Source: Demequina sp. NBRC 110051 | GTDB taxonomy: Bacteria; Actinomycetota; Actinomycetes; Actinomycetales; Demequinaceae | Reading direction: 5' to 3' | Length of the DNA: 64,000 nt | Assembly (NCBI RefSeq): GCF_002090055.1 | Contig: NZ_BBRH01000010.1 | Location: 124,001 to 188,000, forward strand | Part shown: positions 8,766 to 16,478 of the stretch, in pieces | How positions within the stretch are numbered: the stretch's first letter is position 1 | Layout: each line of letters begins with the position of its first letter | The notes under the pieces: model-generated | Databases searched by the model: none | What the model was told of the DNA's origin: nothing | What the model saw: the letters and a program-made list of their open reading frames with translations, nothing else | Program-made: the position numbers and the translations under genes

Positions 8766-9749
8766 ATGCGTCGGCTGGCCTGGCGTCGAGCAGCCTTGGT
8801 CGTGGGGTGGCTCGCGCTCGGGGGAGTCGCCAGCGTCTTGATCACGCGGGCTCTGGCGTGGCAGGTGGGTCCGCTAGCGGCATTGATCGCACTCACTCCG
8901 TGGTGCGTGGTGGCGTTGCTGGTTCCTCTCGTTACGGGCCTCGCCGCTCGGTCGTGGTGGCTCGTGGGAGCGGCGATGGCGGCGATGGTTTGGGGAGGCG
9001 CGACGCAAGTTCCGCTCGCCACCGCCGAGTCTCCGCCACAGGCAGACGGCGCGTTGGTCACGGTGGCGTCCGTCAACGCGACGTTCGGGCGCGTGTCGCC
9101 CGGCGAGGTCGTCGCTCTTGTGCGGGACCGCGGCGTGGACATACTTGCGGTGCAGGAACTGACGCCGGGAGCCGTGAATGCGTTGAACGAGGCTGGTCTT
9201 GACGAGGTGCTTCCCCACTCTTTTGCCGCACCCGCCGAGGGGTTCGCCGGAATCGGCGTTTGGAGCTCGTTTCCCGTCACCGACGCCGCGGAGATCCCCG
9301 GCACGACTGCTCACACGGTGCGGATGGGTCTCGATGCTCCATCGGCTGCCGTCACGGTCGTGGCGGTTCACCCCGCGGCGCCAGGGCTCTGGGAGCAGCG
9401 GCTTTGGGACGCGGACCTGGCCACGCTCGAGAGCACGCTCGGCTCATTGACGGGGGACGTCATCGCGGTAGGTGACTTCAACGCCACGCGCGACCACGCG
9501 GCGCTGATGCGGCTCGAGCGCCTTGGCTACGAGGATGCGGCTGACCAGGCGGGAGCCGGTTCGGTCTTCACGTTCCCCGAGGGTCGCGGAGGCTTCCCTG
9601 TGGTCGCGATCGATCACGTGCTCGCACGGGCCGATGGATGGGTGGCGACGTCCGTCGACTCGGTCGCGCTGACGGATGCCGATCACCGTGCGCTGGTGGT
9701 GGATCTGGTGACGGGACCTGCGTCCCTGGCGTCGGCCACCGGCGGTTGA
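8766..9749 (+). CDS. membrane-anchored endonuclease/exonuclease/phosphatase-fold protein
   Basis: 327-residue protein with an N-terminal membrane region of about three hydrophobic segments (residues ~8–85) followed by an EEP-superfamily domain. EEP motifs appear in order: VASVNATF, VDILAVQELTPG with the metal-ligand Glu, GDFNATRDHAAL, IDHVLA, and LTDADHRALVVDL with the catalytic Asp-His. This is the architecture of YafD-like and actinobacterial phosphodiesterase/phosphatase exoproteins, with the catalytic domain probably outside the membrane. Substrate unknown. The start codon ATG at 8766 lies inside a copy of the dispersed GGCCGATGC motif (8761–8769). No strong binding site is visible; coupling with the upstream DUF1684 gene 16 bases away is possible. 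Confidence 0.87.
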   Translation: MRRLAWRRAALVVGWLALGGVASVLITRALAWQVGPLAALIALTPWCVVALLVPLVTGLAARSWWLVGAAMAAMVWGGATQVPLATAESPPQADGALVTVASVNATFGRVSPGEVVALVRDRGVDILAVQELTPGAVNALNEAGLDEVLPHSFAAPAEGFAGIGVWSSFPVTDAAEIPGTTAHTVRMGLDAPSAAVTVVAVHPAAPGLWEQRLWDADLATLESTLGSLTGDVIAVGDFNATRDHAALMRLERLGYEDAADQAGAGSVFTFPEGRGGFPVVAIDHVLARADGWVATSVDSVALTDADHRALVVDLVTGPASLASATGG

Positions 9750-9820
9750 AACCATTCAGGTGAGCGGGGTCATCGCGGCCCCCACGACGCGAGGGCGCGT
9801 CCCTCGGAAGGAGCCTCACC

Positions 9821-10975
9821 ATGGTCCAGCGCATGATCTGGAATCAGACCGCCTACTTCGGAGCCGGAGCGATCTCGGTGATCCCCGACGAACTCGCTCG
9901 GCGCGGCTTCACGAAGGCCTTCGTGGTGACCGACGCCGTGTTGGTGGAGACAGGCGTGACCGCCAAAGTGACGGGTCTGCTGGACGAGGCCGGCATCGGC
10001 TATGACGTCTACGACCACGTGGTGCCGAACCCGCCCATCGAGAACGTCCAAGCCGGTGTGGCGGCCTTCCAGACAAGCGGCGCCGACGTCCTCATCGCCG
10101 TGGGCGGCGGATCGCCGCAGGACACCTGCAAGGCGATCGGCATCGTGGTCGCCAATCCCGAGTTCTCCGACGTGCGCTCGCTCGAGGGCGTCGCCGACAC
10201 CAAGAATCCCTCAGTGCCCATCATCGCCGTGCCCACCACCGCAGGCACCGCCTCCGAGACCACCATCAACTACGTGATCACCGACACGGAGCGCGGGCGC
10301 AAGTTCGTCTGTGTGGACCCGCATGACATCCCGATCATGGCCGTCGTGGATTCGGAGATGATGGCGTCGGCGCCGCGTGCGCTCAAGGTGGCGACCGGTC
10401 TGGACGCGCTGACGCACGCCATCGAGGGTTACGTGACCAAGGGCGCGTGGGAGCTGTCCGACCTGTTCCACCTGAAGGCGATCCAGGTCATTGCCGGCGC
10501 GCTGCGTGCGGCCGCAGACGGTGACGCCGACGCCATGGAACGCATGGCCCTTGCCCAGTACATCGCCGGGATGGGGTACTCCAACGTGGGCCTCGGCGCG
10601 GTCCACGCGATGGCTCACCCGCTGGGCGCGTTGTTCCACGCCCCGCACGGGGTCGCCAACGGCGTGTTACTCGCACCCGTGATGGCGTTCAACGCGGAGG
10701 CGACGGGGGACAAGTACCGCGACATCGCCGCCGCCTTCGGTGTGGAGGGTGCGGCGATGATGGACCTGGCCGATGCTCGCCGCGCTGCGGTCGAGGCAGT
10801 CGCCTCGCTGACCCGTGACCTGGGCAACCCCACGACGATCGCGAGCCTCGGCGCCACGGCCGACGACGTTCCGGTGCTCGCGCAGGCGGCGTTCGACGAC
10901 GTGTGTGCCGGCGGCAACCCGCGCGAGGCGAGCGTTGAGGACTTCGCGCAGCTGTACGCGAGCCTGCTGGACTGA
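9821..10975 (+). CDS. fucO: lactaldehyde reductase / iron-dependent 1,2-propanediol oxidoreductase
   Basis: Group III iron-containing alcohol dehydrogenase that interconverts L-lactaldehyde and 1,2-propanediol with NAD(H), normally in fucose or rhamnose fermentation. The 384-residue protein resembles E. coli FucO along its whole length: GGGSPQDTCKAIGI (nucleotide site), KFVCVDPHDIP, and predicted Fe ligands Asp195, His199 (GLDALTHAIEGY), His262 and His276 (GAVHAMAHPLGALFHAPHG). The ATG at 9821 has a GGAAGGAG site; a second Met four residues later is less likely. No fucose or rhamnose catabolic genes lie nearby, so it may serve general aldehyde detoxification. Confidence 0.93.
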   Translation: MVQRMIWNQTAYFGAGAISVIPDELARRGFTKAFVVTDAVLVETGVTAKVTGLLDEAGIGYDVYDHVVPNPPIENVQAGVAAFQTSGADVLIAVGGGSPQDTCKAIGIVVANPEFSDVRSLEGVADTKNPSVPIIAVPTTAGTASETTINYVITDTERGRKFVCVDPHDIPIMAVVDSEMMASAPRALKVATGLDALTHAIEGYVTKGAWELSDLFHLKAIQVIAGALRAAADGDADAMERMALAQYIAGMGYSNVGLGAVHAMAHPLGALFHAPHGVANGVLLAPVMAFNAEATGDKYRDIAAAFGVEGAAMMDLADARRAAVEAVASLTRDLGNPTTIASLGATADDVPVLAQAAFDDVCAGGNPREASVEDFAQLYASLLD

Positions 10976-11002
10976 CGCCCGCTGGGCCAGCGTGGGTCCC
11001 GT

Positions 11003-11269
11003 TCAGCGCAGGGGTGGAGCCTCGGGGTAGAGGCGTTCCATCTCGCGCTGGGCGGGGCCGCGGCCGGCGAGGAACCATGCCGCGGCGCCTAGGCCCGGCA
11101 GGCACAGGACCAGCAGCAGCCACCCGGCCAGGGCGGCACCGCTCACCACGCGCGAGTGGCGGACAACTGAGATGGCCGCGCTCAGGGTGGACACCAGGAT
11201 GACCGCCGCGATGACCGACCAGACCACGTCATAGCTGGCGGGGATTAGAGGGTTCGTCTCGAGCGGCAT
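11003..11269 (-). CDS. small two-TM membrane protein (PLDc_N-like)
   Basis: 88 residues with two transmembrane helices (about 15–36 and 43–67) and the pattern RHSRVVSGAALAGWLLLVLCLPGLGAAAWFLAGRGP. This pattern, helix–RhS–helix–PxxG–aW, is like the N-terminal PLDc_N/cardiolipin-synthase-type membrane module found as a stand-alone small protein in actinobacteria. Function unknown. It is convergent with fucO and ends in a charged tail (REMERLYPEAPPLR). Confidence 0.65.
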   Translation of the reverse strand: MPLETNPLIPASYDVVWSVIAAVILVSTLSAAISVVRHSRVVSGAALAGWLLLVLCLPGLGAAAWFLAGRGPAQREMERLYPEAPPLR

Positions 11270-11284
11270 GCGCTCACCGTACCC

Positions 11285-11314
11285 CGTGGCGCAGATGTCC
11301 TCACGGGCGCCACG
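11285..11314. repeat. CGTGGCGCAGATG-type palindromic repeat, copy 1
   Basis: CGTGGCGC (11285–11292) pairs with GCGCCACG (11307–11314). The words GTGGCGCAGATG and GCGCCACGAG recur at 32124–32157, with partial copies near 14406 and 32170. Confidence 0.5.
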
Positions 11315-11367
11315 AGAGCGCGCATCGTGGCGCTTGGCGGTACACCAGGGGGCAGGCTGGAATGCAA

Positions 11368-11398
11368 AGAGCCGCCCCGGTGTATCCGGGGCGGCTCT
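11368..11398 (-). terminator. terminator of first tRNA cluster
   Basis: Perfect 13-bp stem with a 5-base loop (11368–11380 / 11386–11398), immediately beyond the tRNA-Val CCA end on the minus strand and followed there by TTT. It is a convincing intrinsic terminator for the Gly–Cys–Val transcript. Confidence 0.85.
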
Positions 11399-11402
11399 CG
11401 TG

Positions 11403-11477
11403 TGGTGGGCGATACTGGGATCGAACCAGTGACCTCTTCCGTGTCAGGGAAGCGCGCTACCGCTGCGCCAATCGCCC
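11403..11477 (-). tRNA. tRNA-Val (GAC), copy 1
   Basis: 75 nt including an encoded CCA. Acceptor GGGCGAT pairs with ATCGCCC, the T arm carries GGTTCGATCC, and the anticodon loop CTGACAC gives GAC. It is the last gene of a Gly–Cys–Val cluster, transcribed right to left. The copy at 11893–11967 looks identical. Confidence 0.95.
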
Positions 11478-11482
11478 GTGCG

Positions 11483-11553
11483 AGGTGGGTACGGGATTCG
11501 AACCCGTGTATACGGCTTTGCAGGCCGCTGCCTCGCCTCTCGGCCAACCCACC
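11483..11553 (-). tRNA. tRNA-Cys (GCA), copy 1
   Basis: 71 nt without an encoded CCA. Acceptor GGTGGGT pairs with ACCCACC, the discriminator base is U as expected for Cys, and the loop CTGCAAA gives anticodon GCA. It lies between tRNA-Gly and tRNA-Val. Confidence 0.95.
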
Positions 11554-11576
11554 ATGGTGCCGACCTCGATCTTGCG

Positions 11577-11649
11577 AGCGGACGACGGGACTCGAACCCG
11601 CGACCCTCACCTTGGCAAGGTGATGCTCTACCAACTGAGCCACGTCCGC
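11577..11649 (-). tRNA. tRNA-Gly (GCC), copy 1
   Basis: 73 nt without an encoded CCA. Acceptor GCGGACG pairs with CGTCCGC, and the loop TTGCCAA gives anticodon GCC. First gene of the cluster. An inverted repeat CCGAAAC/GTTTCGG lies just upstream, in the probable promoter region. Confidence 0.95.
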
Positions 11650-11863
11650 GCGGACCGAAACTGAACGTTTCGGGCCGTGGAAAACTGTAGCGCATCCCGG
11701 ACGGCTCGGTGACCACCGCATCGGCCGCGTGTCGTGTCCGTCAGACGGTGTGAACCAGATGACGCTGCGACACGCCGGTCGCGCCGCGCGTTCAGGCCCG
11801 GGTGCCCGCGTGTCGCCCAGGGATCCGGTTCCATCTGTCGGGGCAGTGGACGGCGGACATGAA

Positions 11864-11890
11864 GAAAGCCGCCCCCGAAGGGACGGCTTT
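11864..11890 (-). terminator. terminator of second tRNA cluster
   Basis: AAAGCCG–CCC pairs with GGGA–CGGCTTT around a CCGAA-type loop, a few bases beyond the second tRNA-Val. On the minus strand it ends in TTTCTTC. It differs in sequence from the terminator of the first cluster, so the duplication did not carry the terminator with it, or the terminator has diverged. Confidence 0.7.
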
Positions 11891-11892
11891 GT

Positions 11893-11967
11893 TGGTGGGC
11901 GATACTGGGATCGAACCAGTGACCTCTTCCGTGTCAGGGAAGCGCGCTACCGCTGCGCCAATCGCCC
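11893..11967 (-). tRNA. tRNA-Val (GAC), copy 2
   Basis: Same 75-nt sequence and anticodon GAC as the gene at 11403–11477, with an encoded CCA. Only one base separates it from tRNA-Cys copy 2, against five in the first cluster. Confidence 0.95.
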
Positions 11968-11968
11968 G

Positions 11969-12039
11969 AGGTGGGTACGGGATTCGAACCCGTGTATACG
12001 GCTTTGCAGGCCGCTGCCTCGCCTCTCGGCCAACCCACC
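11969..12039 (-). tRNA. tRNA-Cys (GCA), copy 2
   Basis: 71 nt, apparently identical to the gene at 11483–11553, anticodon GCA, discriminator U. Confidence 0.95.
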
Positions 12040-12073
12040 GTGGTCGCCGAAAAACATCGGCTACGAACCTACG

Positions 12074-12146
12074 AGCGGACGACGGGACTCGAACCCGCGA
12101 CCCTCACCTTGGCAAGGTGATGCTCTACCAACTGAGCCACGTCCGC
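12074..12146 (-). tRNA. tRNA-Gly (GCC), copy 2
   Basis: 73 nt, apparently identical to the gene at 11577–11649, anticodon GCC. Just upstream, TTGTCA (12148–12153) and TGACAA (12164–12169) form an inverted repeat in the probable promoter region. Confidence 0.95.
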
Positions 12147-12227
12147 GTTGTCAAGGCGTGCCCTGACAAGACGTAAACACTAGCCCATGGGTTGACCCGA
12201 TGCCAAATCGCCTCCCGCGTCAGCCAC

Positions 12228-12233
12228 TACCGT
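12228..12233 (+). promoter_or_regulatory. -10 element TACCGT for pabB, leaderless type
   Basis: TACCGT ends seven bases before the GTG at 12241, the spacing expected for a leaderless transcript, and no Shine-Dalgarno sequence precedes the GTG. Confidence 0.45.
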
Positions 12234-12240
12234 TGATGCC

Positions 12241-13332
12241 GTGGACGAGGAGCACAGCGGCGGACGCGGCGAGGCGGCGTTTCGTGGCGTCTGCGCGCGG
12301 GGTGTGCTCGAGCATATCGACGTCCTTCGTGATGGTCACCGGCTTGCCGAGGGCGGCTTTTGGGTCCTCGTGGGCACGTTCGAGGGCAGGATCGATGCGT
12401 GGCGGATGGGCCACGTGGAGCGGTCGTCTGCCATCGCTCGGTCCACCGGACGTCAGTGGCACGGCCCGGCGGCCGATGCGTGGGTCACCTCGCTCGACGA
12501 GCCCGCCTATCGCTCGGCGGTCGAGCGTATTCGCGATGACATCCGCGAGGGAGAGGTCTACCAGGCGAATCTGTGCCGCGTGCTCTCCGCGCGGCTGCCC
12601 GCTGGACCCGACGGACCCGATGCTGTCGCGCTGAGCGAGCGCCTGGCCCACGGCAATCCCGCGAGGTTTGCCTCGCGGATCACCATTCCCCAGATGACCG
12701 ATGCGCCGGGCGCCTGGGTCGTCTCCGCCTCGCCCGAGCTGTACCTGGCCCTGGACGGCAACCGCGTGTCGAGCGCGCCCATCAAGGGCACGGCCGCGCC
12801 AGGGGAGCCGATGCTTGCCAAGGACGAGGCCGAGAACGTGATGATCACGGACCTGGTGCGCAACGACCTGTCACACGTGGCCATCCCGGGCTCCGTCGAG
12901 GTGACCGAGTTCTTGGGGCTGCACGAACACCCCGGATTGACTCATCTCGAGTCCACGGTGACGGCTCGGCTCGCAACGGAGTACGACTGGACGCCGGCCC
13001 TGTGGCCGGGTCTTCTGGACGGCACGTTCCCGCCTGGATCGGTGTCGGGCGCGCCCAAGTCGAGCGCGCTCAGGATTATCGAGCGGGAGGAGCGGGCGCC
13101 GCGCGGACCGTATTGCGGGGCGCTGGGCTGGGTGGACGCTGACGCGCGGCGCGCAGAGCTTGCGGTAGGCATTCGTACCTTCTGGTGGGACCGCGCGGGC
13201 GGTGGGACGCTGCGCTTCGGCACGGGAGCGGGCATCACGTGGGGTTCGGATCCCGGCGCCGAGTGGCGCGAAACGGAATTAAAGGCCAGGCGCTTGATTG
13301 GCCTGGCATCCACCGCAAGGATGGCGGGATGA
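12241..13332 (+). CDS. pabB: aminodeoxychorismate synthase component I (chorismate-binding)
   Basis: Converts chorismate and ammonia to 4-amino-4-deoxychorismate for folate synthesis. The 363-residue protein is short for the family because the divergent N-terminal region is reduced, but the catalytic chorismate-binding domain is complete: DDIREGEVYQANLCR, SSAPIKGTAAPG, ITDLVRNDLSHV, GTFPPGSVSGAPKSSA and GPYCGALGWVD. It carries no fused PabA glutaminase. It is followed by pabC with an ATGA overlap, which supports the aminodeoxychorismate rather than the anthranilate reading. Starts at GTG 12241, with TACCGT (12228–12233) seven bases upstream suggesting a leaderless message. Confidence 0.88.
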   Translation: MDEEHSGGRGEAAFRGVCARGVLEHIDVLRDGHRLAEGGFWVLVGTFEGRIDAWRMGHVERSSAIARSTGRQWHGPAADAWVTSLDEPAYRSAVERIRDDIREGEVYQANLCRVLSARLPAGPDGPDAVALSERLAHGNPARFASRITIPQMTDAPGAWVVSASPELYLALDGNRVSSAPIKGTAAPGEPMLAKDEAENVMITDLVRNDLSHVAIPGSVEVTEFLGLHEHPGLTHLESTVTARLATEYDWTPALWPGLLDGTFPPGSVSGAPKSSALRIIEREERAPRGPYCGALGWVDADARRAELAVGIRTFWWDRAGGGTLRFGTGAGITWGSDPGAEWRETELKARRLIGLASTARMAG

Positions 13333-14201
13333 CAATCGTGGTGTGGGCTGGGGGGAGCCTTCGCGATCCTGATGAGGCCGTGGTGTCCTCGCTGGATCAC
13401 GGGCTGACGGTAGGCGACGGAATCTTCGAGACCATGACCGTGCGGGACGGGCGCGTGTTCGCGCCCACCCGGCACCTGGCACGTCTCGCTTACGGCGCAG
13501 ATCGGATGGGACTCGTCGGCGTCGACGCCGAGGTGCTGCGCGGCGCCATCGACGAGGTCATGGAGGCTGGGCGTGGCAGCGTGACGCGGCTGCGCATCAC
13601 GGTGACGTCGGGCCCCGGGCCGATGGGTTCGGCGCGAGGCGACGGGCCGCTCACCACCGTCGTGGTGGGGATCGACGCGGCGCGCCCGCGCATGTGCCAC
13701 GCGGTGCGGGCGCCGTGGCGTCGCAATGAGCGCGGGGCTCTCACGGGCGTGAAGTCGACCTCGTACGCGGAGAACGCGGTCATGGTGGCGTATGCACGTG
13801 ACAAGGGTGGAGACGAGGCCATCGTCGCCAACACACAGGGCCACCTGTGCGAGGGCACGGCGACCAACGTGTTCCTCGAGCGCGCCGGGGAGATCGTGAC
13901 GCCTCCGCTCGCGTCCGGCTGCCTGGCGGGCATTACGCGAGGCCTCGCGCTGGAGTGGGGCGCGATGGCGGGCCTGCCGGTACGCGCGACTGCTCCGGGA
14001 GAACTCACCATGAGCGTGCTCGATGAGGTCATCGCAGGCGACGCGCACCTCGCGGTCACGTCCTCGACGCGGGGTGTTCAGCACGTGTCGACGCTCGATG
14101 GACACGACCTGACACCGGGCCCGCTGCTGCGAAAATTGTCCGCACAGTTCGAGCTGCGCGCCGAGGCCGAGCCCGACCCTGGTCTTCCACGCCGCAAATA
14201 G
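13329..14201 (+). CDS. pabC: 4-amino-4-deoxychorismate lyase (class IV aminotransferase fold)
   Basis: PLP enzyme that releases pyruvate from aminodeoxychorismate to give p-aminobenzoate. The 290 residues show the class IV fold: SLDHGLTVGDGIFETM near the start, the PLP lysine Lys142 in TGVKSTSYAENAVM, NTQGHLCEGTATNVFLE, and the C-terminal SSTRGVQHVS. The ATG at 13329 overlaps the pabB TGA, so the genes are coupled. Class IV enzymes also include branched-chain and D-amino-acid aminotransferases; the pabB partner decides the call. A tRNA-Val gene follows 24 bases downstream. Confidence 0.9.
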   Translation: MTIVVWAGGSLRDPDEAVVSSLDHGLTVGDGIFETMTVRDGRVFAPTRHLARLAYGADRMGLVGVDAEVLRGAIDEVMEAGRGSVTRLRITVTSGPGPMGSARGDGPLTTVVVGIDAARPRMCHAVRAPWRRNERGALTGVKSTSYAENAVMVAYARDKGGDEAIVANTQGHLCEGTATNVFLERAGEIVTPPLASGCLAGITRGLALEWGAMAGLPVRATAPGELTMSVLDEVIAGDAHLAVTSSTRGVQHVSTLDGHDLTPGPLLRKLSAQFELRAEAEPDPGLPRRK

Positions 14202-14225
14202 GCGCTATATTAGTTCCTGCTCGTA

Positions 14226-14300
14226 GGGCGATTGGCGCAGGGGTAGCGCGCTTCCTTCACACGGAAGAGGTCACTGGTTCGATCCCAGTATCGCCCACCA
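14226..14300 (+). tRNA. tRNA-Val (CAC)
   Basis: 75 nt with an encoded CCA. Its body is nearly the same as the two tRNA-Val (GAC) genes at 11.4–12.0 kb, but the loop TTCACAC gives anticodon CAC. It probably arose from the same ancestor by anticodon change. A strong terminator follows. Confidence 0.95.
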
Positions 14301-14305
14301 CAGCA

Positions 14306-14333
14306 GGCCCCGTCGGAGAGATCCGACGGGGCC
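14306..14333 (+). terminator. terminator after tRNA-Val (CAC)
   Basis: Perfect 12-bp stem (14306–14317 / 14322–14333) with a GAGA loop, followed by TTTGTC. Confidence 0.88.
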
Positions 14334-14499
14334 TTTGTCATGTTTCCGAGGCGCCAGCGGGGTCTCCTGATGTCCCACGGTCCGCCACGAAACCCAGTTT
14401 CGTGACGCAGATGCGGAGACTTGCGCCGGAATGCAAGGGGCGAGTGCCGGGCGCGGCACTAGGCTTCCCCGCGACACTCATGACAGGGGAGTAACACCG

Positions 14500-15093
14500 G
14501 TGGCGAAGCTGTATTTCCGCTATGGCGCGATGAACTCGGGCAAGTCGACCATGCTGCTGCAGGCGGCCTACAACTATCGCGAGCGCGCGCAATTGCCCCT
14601 GATCGTGAAGCCGGGGGTCGATACGAAGGCGGGGGAGTCTGTCTCCTCGCGCATCGGGCTGGAAAAGCCAGTCGACGTCCTCCTCGGTGCAGGAGAGTCC
14701 CTCAAGGCAGCCATCGAGAAGGTGCGCCCGCTGAGCGAAGTCGACGCGATCTTCATCGACGAGGCCCAGTTCCTCGAACCCGCCCAGGTCGACGAGGCCT
14801 TCACCCTGGCGGTGACCACCCGCGTGCCCGTGCTCGCCTACGGCCTTCGCAGCGACTTCCGCTCGCGGGCCTTCCCCGGATCGGCTCGCCTCATGGAACT
14901 CGCCCACTCGATCGAGGAGCTCAAGACCATCTGCCGGTGCGGATCGAAGGCCATGCTCAATGCCCGGCGCATCAACGGTGAGTTTGTCGCGCATGGCGCG
15001 CAGGTCGCGATCGACGGCCAGCAGGCGGAGTACGAGTCGCTGTGCGGCCGTTGCTACCTCGAGAAGGTCGGCCCCATCAGGCACGACGCCTAG
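14500..15093 (+). CDS. tdk: thymidine kinase (type II)
   Basis: Phosphorylates thymidine with ATP in the salvage of pyrimidine deoxynucleosides. The 197-residue size fits type II enzymes. P-loop GAMNSGKST is at residues 9–17, the Walker B-like DEAQFL near residue 87, the catalytic-site LRSDFRSRAFPGS near residue 123, and two zinc-binding cysteine pairs (CRCG and CGRCY) form the lasso domain. The GTG at 14500 follows an AGGGGAG binding site and gives the usual N-terminus VAKLYFRYGAM; upstream open frame is not translated. Monocistronic, after tRNA-Val (CAC). Confidence 0.94.
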   Translation: MAKLYFRYGAMNSGKSTMLLQAAYNYRERAQLPLIVKPGVDTKAGESVSSRIGLEKPVDVLLGAGESLKAAIEKVRPLSEVDAIFIDEAQFLEPAQVDEAFTLAVTTRVPVLAYGLRSDFRSRAFPGSARLMELAHSIEELKTICRCGSKAMLNARRINGEFVAHGAQVAIDGQQAEYESLCGRCYLEKVGPIRHDA

Positions 15094-15180
15094 GGGCGAG
15101 CCGGCGTCCCGCGGGCCGCGACACACCGCACGAAACGCCCAGATCCGCCCCTGAACCCCACCCTCGTGGTTCGATAAATC

Positions 15181-16371
15181 ATGGCTACGGGGGACGAGGC
15201 AGCGACGGTGCTGTCGAGCGAGGACGCGGGCGCCATGCTCGCGACCGCCCTTGCCACGTCGCAGCAGTCCCTGGACTCGTGGCGGCTGGACGCCGTGCAC
15301 GCCCGCCCCGGAGCCGAGACCTCCGCCACCTACGACGTGGTCGCGTCGGGCGAGCGGCAGTACCTCATCGCCTCGACGGTCGACCTCACGGAGGACGAGC
15401 GCGCCGCGGTGAAGGCCGTCCGCCTGGAGTCCGACCTGGGCAAGGTGCATGTGTGGCGCCACCCCGCCGATCCAAGGTTGCCGGGCCTGGCCGATGCGTG
15501 CGTGCCGGCTGCTCTCGCGGCCCGTCTCGCTCGGGTGGGCATCGGCGACGCCTCGGTGGAACACCTCGAGATGCTCGTGCTGAGGCCCATGCGCCGTGCG
15601 GTGCTGCGCGCGAATGTGAGCAGTCACGGCCTGACCGGCCGCATCTACATCAAGGTGCTGCGTCCGGATGCCGCCAGGCGCGTGCTGGACCGCCACGAGG
15701 CCTGTGCGATGGCGCCGCGGGCCTACGACGCGGGCGACGGCATCGTCGTCATCGAGGGCGCGGCGGGACTGCCGCTCACCGAGTATTTCTATCGCCCCGA
15801 CTTCCCGCGCCACGTCGATCCGCAGATCCTCGTTGATGCGCTCGACTCCATTGGCGACGCGGCCATGCACATGGATCGCCGGCGTAGCGCCGCCGAACTC
15901 ATCGATACGTATGCGGACGCCGCGATCACCCAGGGGGCCGATGCCGCACGCATCGACACGGTCCGGCTCGCCGTCCGTACATCGATAGCCGAACCTCCCG
16001 GTCCCTTGGTGCCCACGCACGGGGACTTCCACGCCGCCAACGTCTTCGTCGACGGCGGGTCGGAGCCCACGGTCGCCGCGCTGATCGATGTGGACACGCT
16101 GGGCCCCGGCTATCGCGTGGATGACCTCGCCTGCATGCTTGCTCATCTCCATACGTTGCCGACCTTCGACGGGCCCGGATACCCCGACGTGCCCGCCTTC
16201 GTCGATGCGGCGGCCGCCATGTTCGAGCGTGAGGTGCCTGCCGATCAATTGCGCGTGCGCGCCGCAGCCGTGCTGGTGTCGCTCATCGCCGGCGCGGACG
16301 ATGACGCACGCCGCGAGCGCTGGACCGAACTGGCCGTGAGCCTCTCCTCACACGATCCCGCCCTCACCTAG
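15181..16371 (+). CDS. aminoglycoside-phosphotransferase-fold kinase, substrate unknown
   Basis: 396-residue protein with the APH/CHK kinase fold. The catalytic loop is THGDFHAANVFVD (His280, Asp282) and the metal-binding segment IDVDTLGPGYRVDDLACML (Asp303, Asp305). The N-terminal lobe holds RIYIKVLRP with a probable ATP lysine. Such proteins phosphorylate small molecules such as choline, homoserine, maltose or antibiotics; nothing here identifies the substrate. It sits alone between tdk and thrS, and the start codon has no clear binding site. Antibiotic resistance should not be assumed from the fold. Confidence 0.8.
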   Translation: MATGDEAATVLSSEDAGAMLATALATSQQSLDSWRLDAVHARPGAETSATYDVVASGERQYLIASTVDLTEDERAAVKAVRLESDLGKVHVWRHPADPRLPGLADACVPAALAARLARVGIGDASVEHLEMLVLRPMRRAVLRANVSSHGLTGRIYIKVLRPDAARRVLDRHEACAMAPRAYDAGDGIVVIEGAAGLPLTEYFYRPDFPRHVDPQILVDALDSIGDAAMHMDRRRSAAELIDTYADAAITQGADAARIDTVRLAVRTSIAEPPGPLVPTHGDFHAANVFVDGGSEPTVAALIDVDTLGPGYRVDDLACMLAHLHTLPTFDGPGYPDVPAFVDAAAAMFEREVPADQLRVRAAAVLVSLIAGADDDARRERWTELAVSLSSHDPALT

Positions 16372-16403
16372 AGCGGGGCGCGGCCCACACAAACGTGCCC
16401 AGT

Positions 16404-16438
16404 GTCCCCACGGGTCGGTAGCATCGTGGGGACCGACC
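16404..16438 (+). promoter_or_regulatory. two mutually exclusive hairpins and a -10 element upstream of thrS
   Basis: GTCCCCACG (16404–16412) can pair with CGTGGGGAC (16425–16433). GGTCGGT (16413–16419) can pair instead with ACCGACC (16432–16438). The two stems overlap and cannot form together. A -10-like TAGCAT (16419–16424) lies in the middle, so the repeats could equally be operator DNA. Confidence 0.45.
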
Positions 16439-16478
16439 GCGCGCACCCGCGCGCACGACCCCCACAAGGAGACCCCTG

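Noticed and set aside
14338-16248. Long open frame on the minus strand across tdk and the APH-like gene
   Set aside because: It is antisense to two recognisable genes and its product has no family signature. Long antisense frames are usual in 70% GC DNA.
15181-16371. Aminoglycoside resistance gene
   Set aside because: Only the kinase fold is shared; context is housekeeping and no substrate-specific features are visible.
16372-16478. T-box leader before thrS
   Set aside because: No T-box sequence or antiterminator bulge found in the ~100-base leader; only two short alternative stems.
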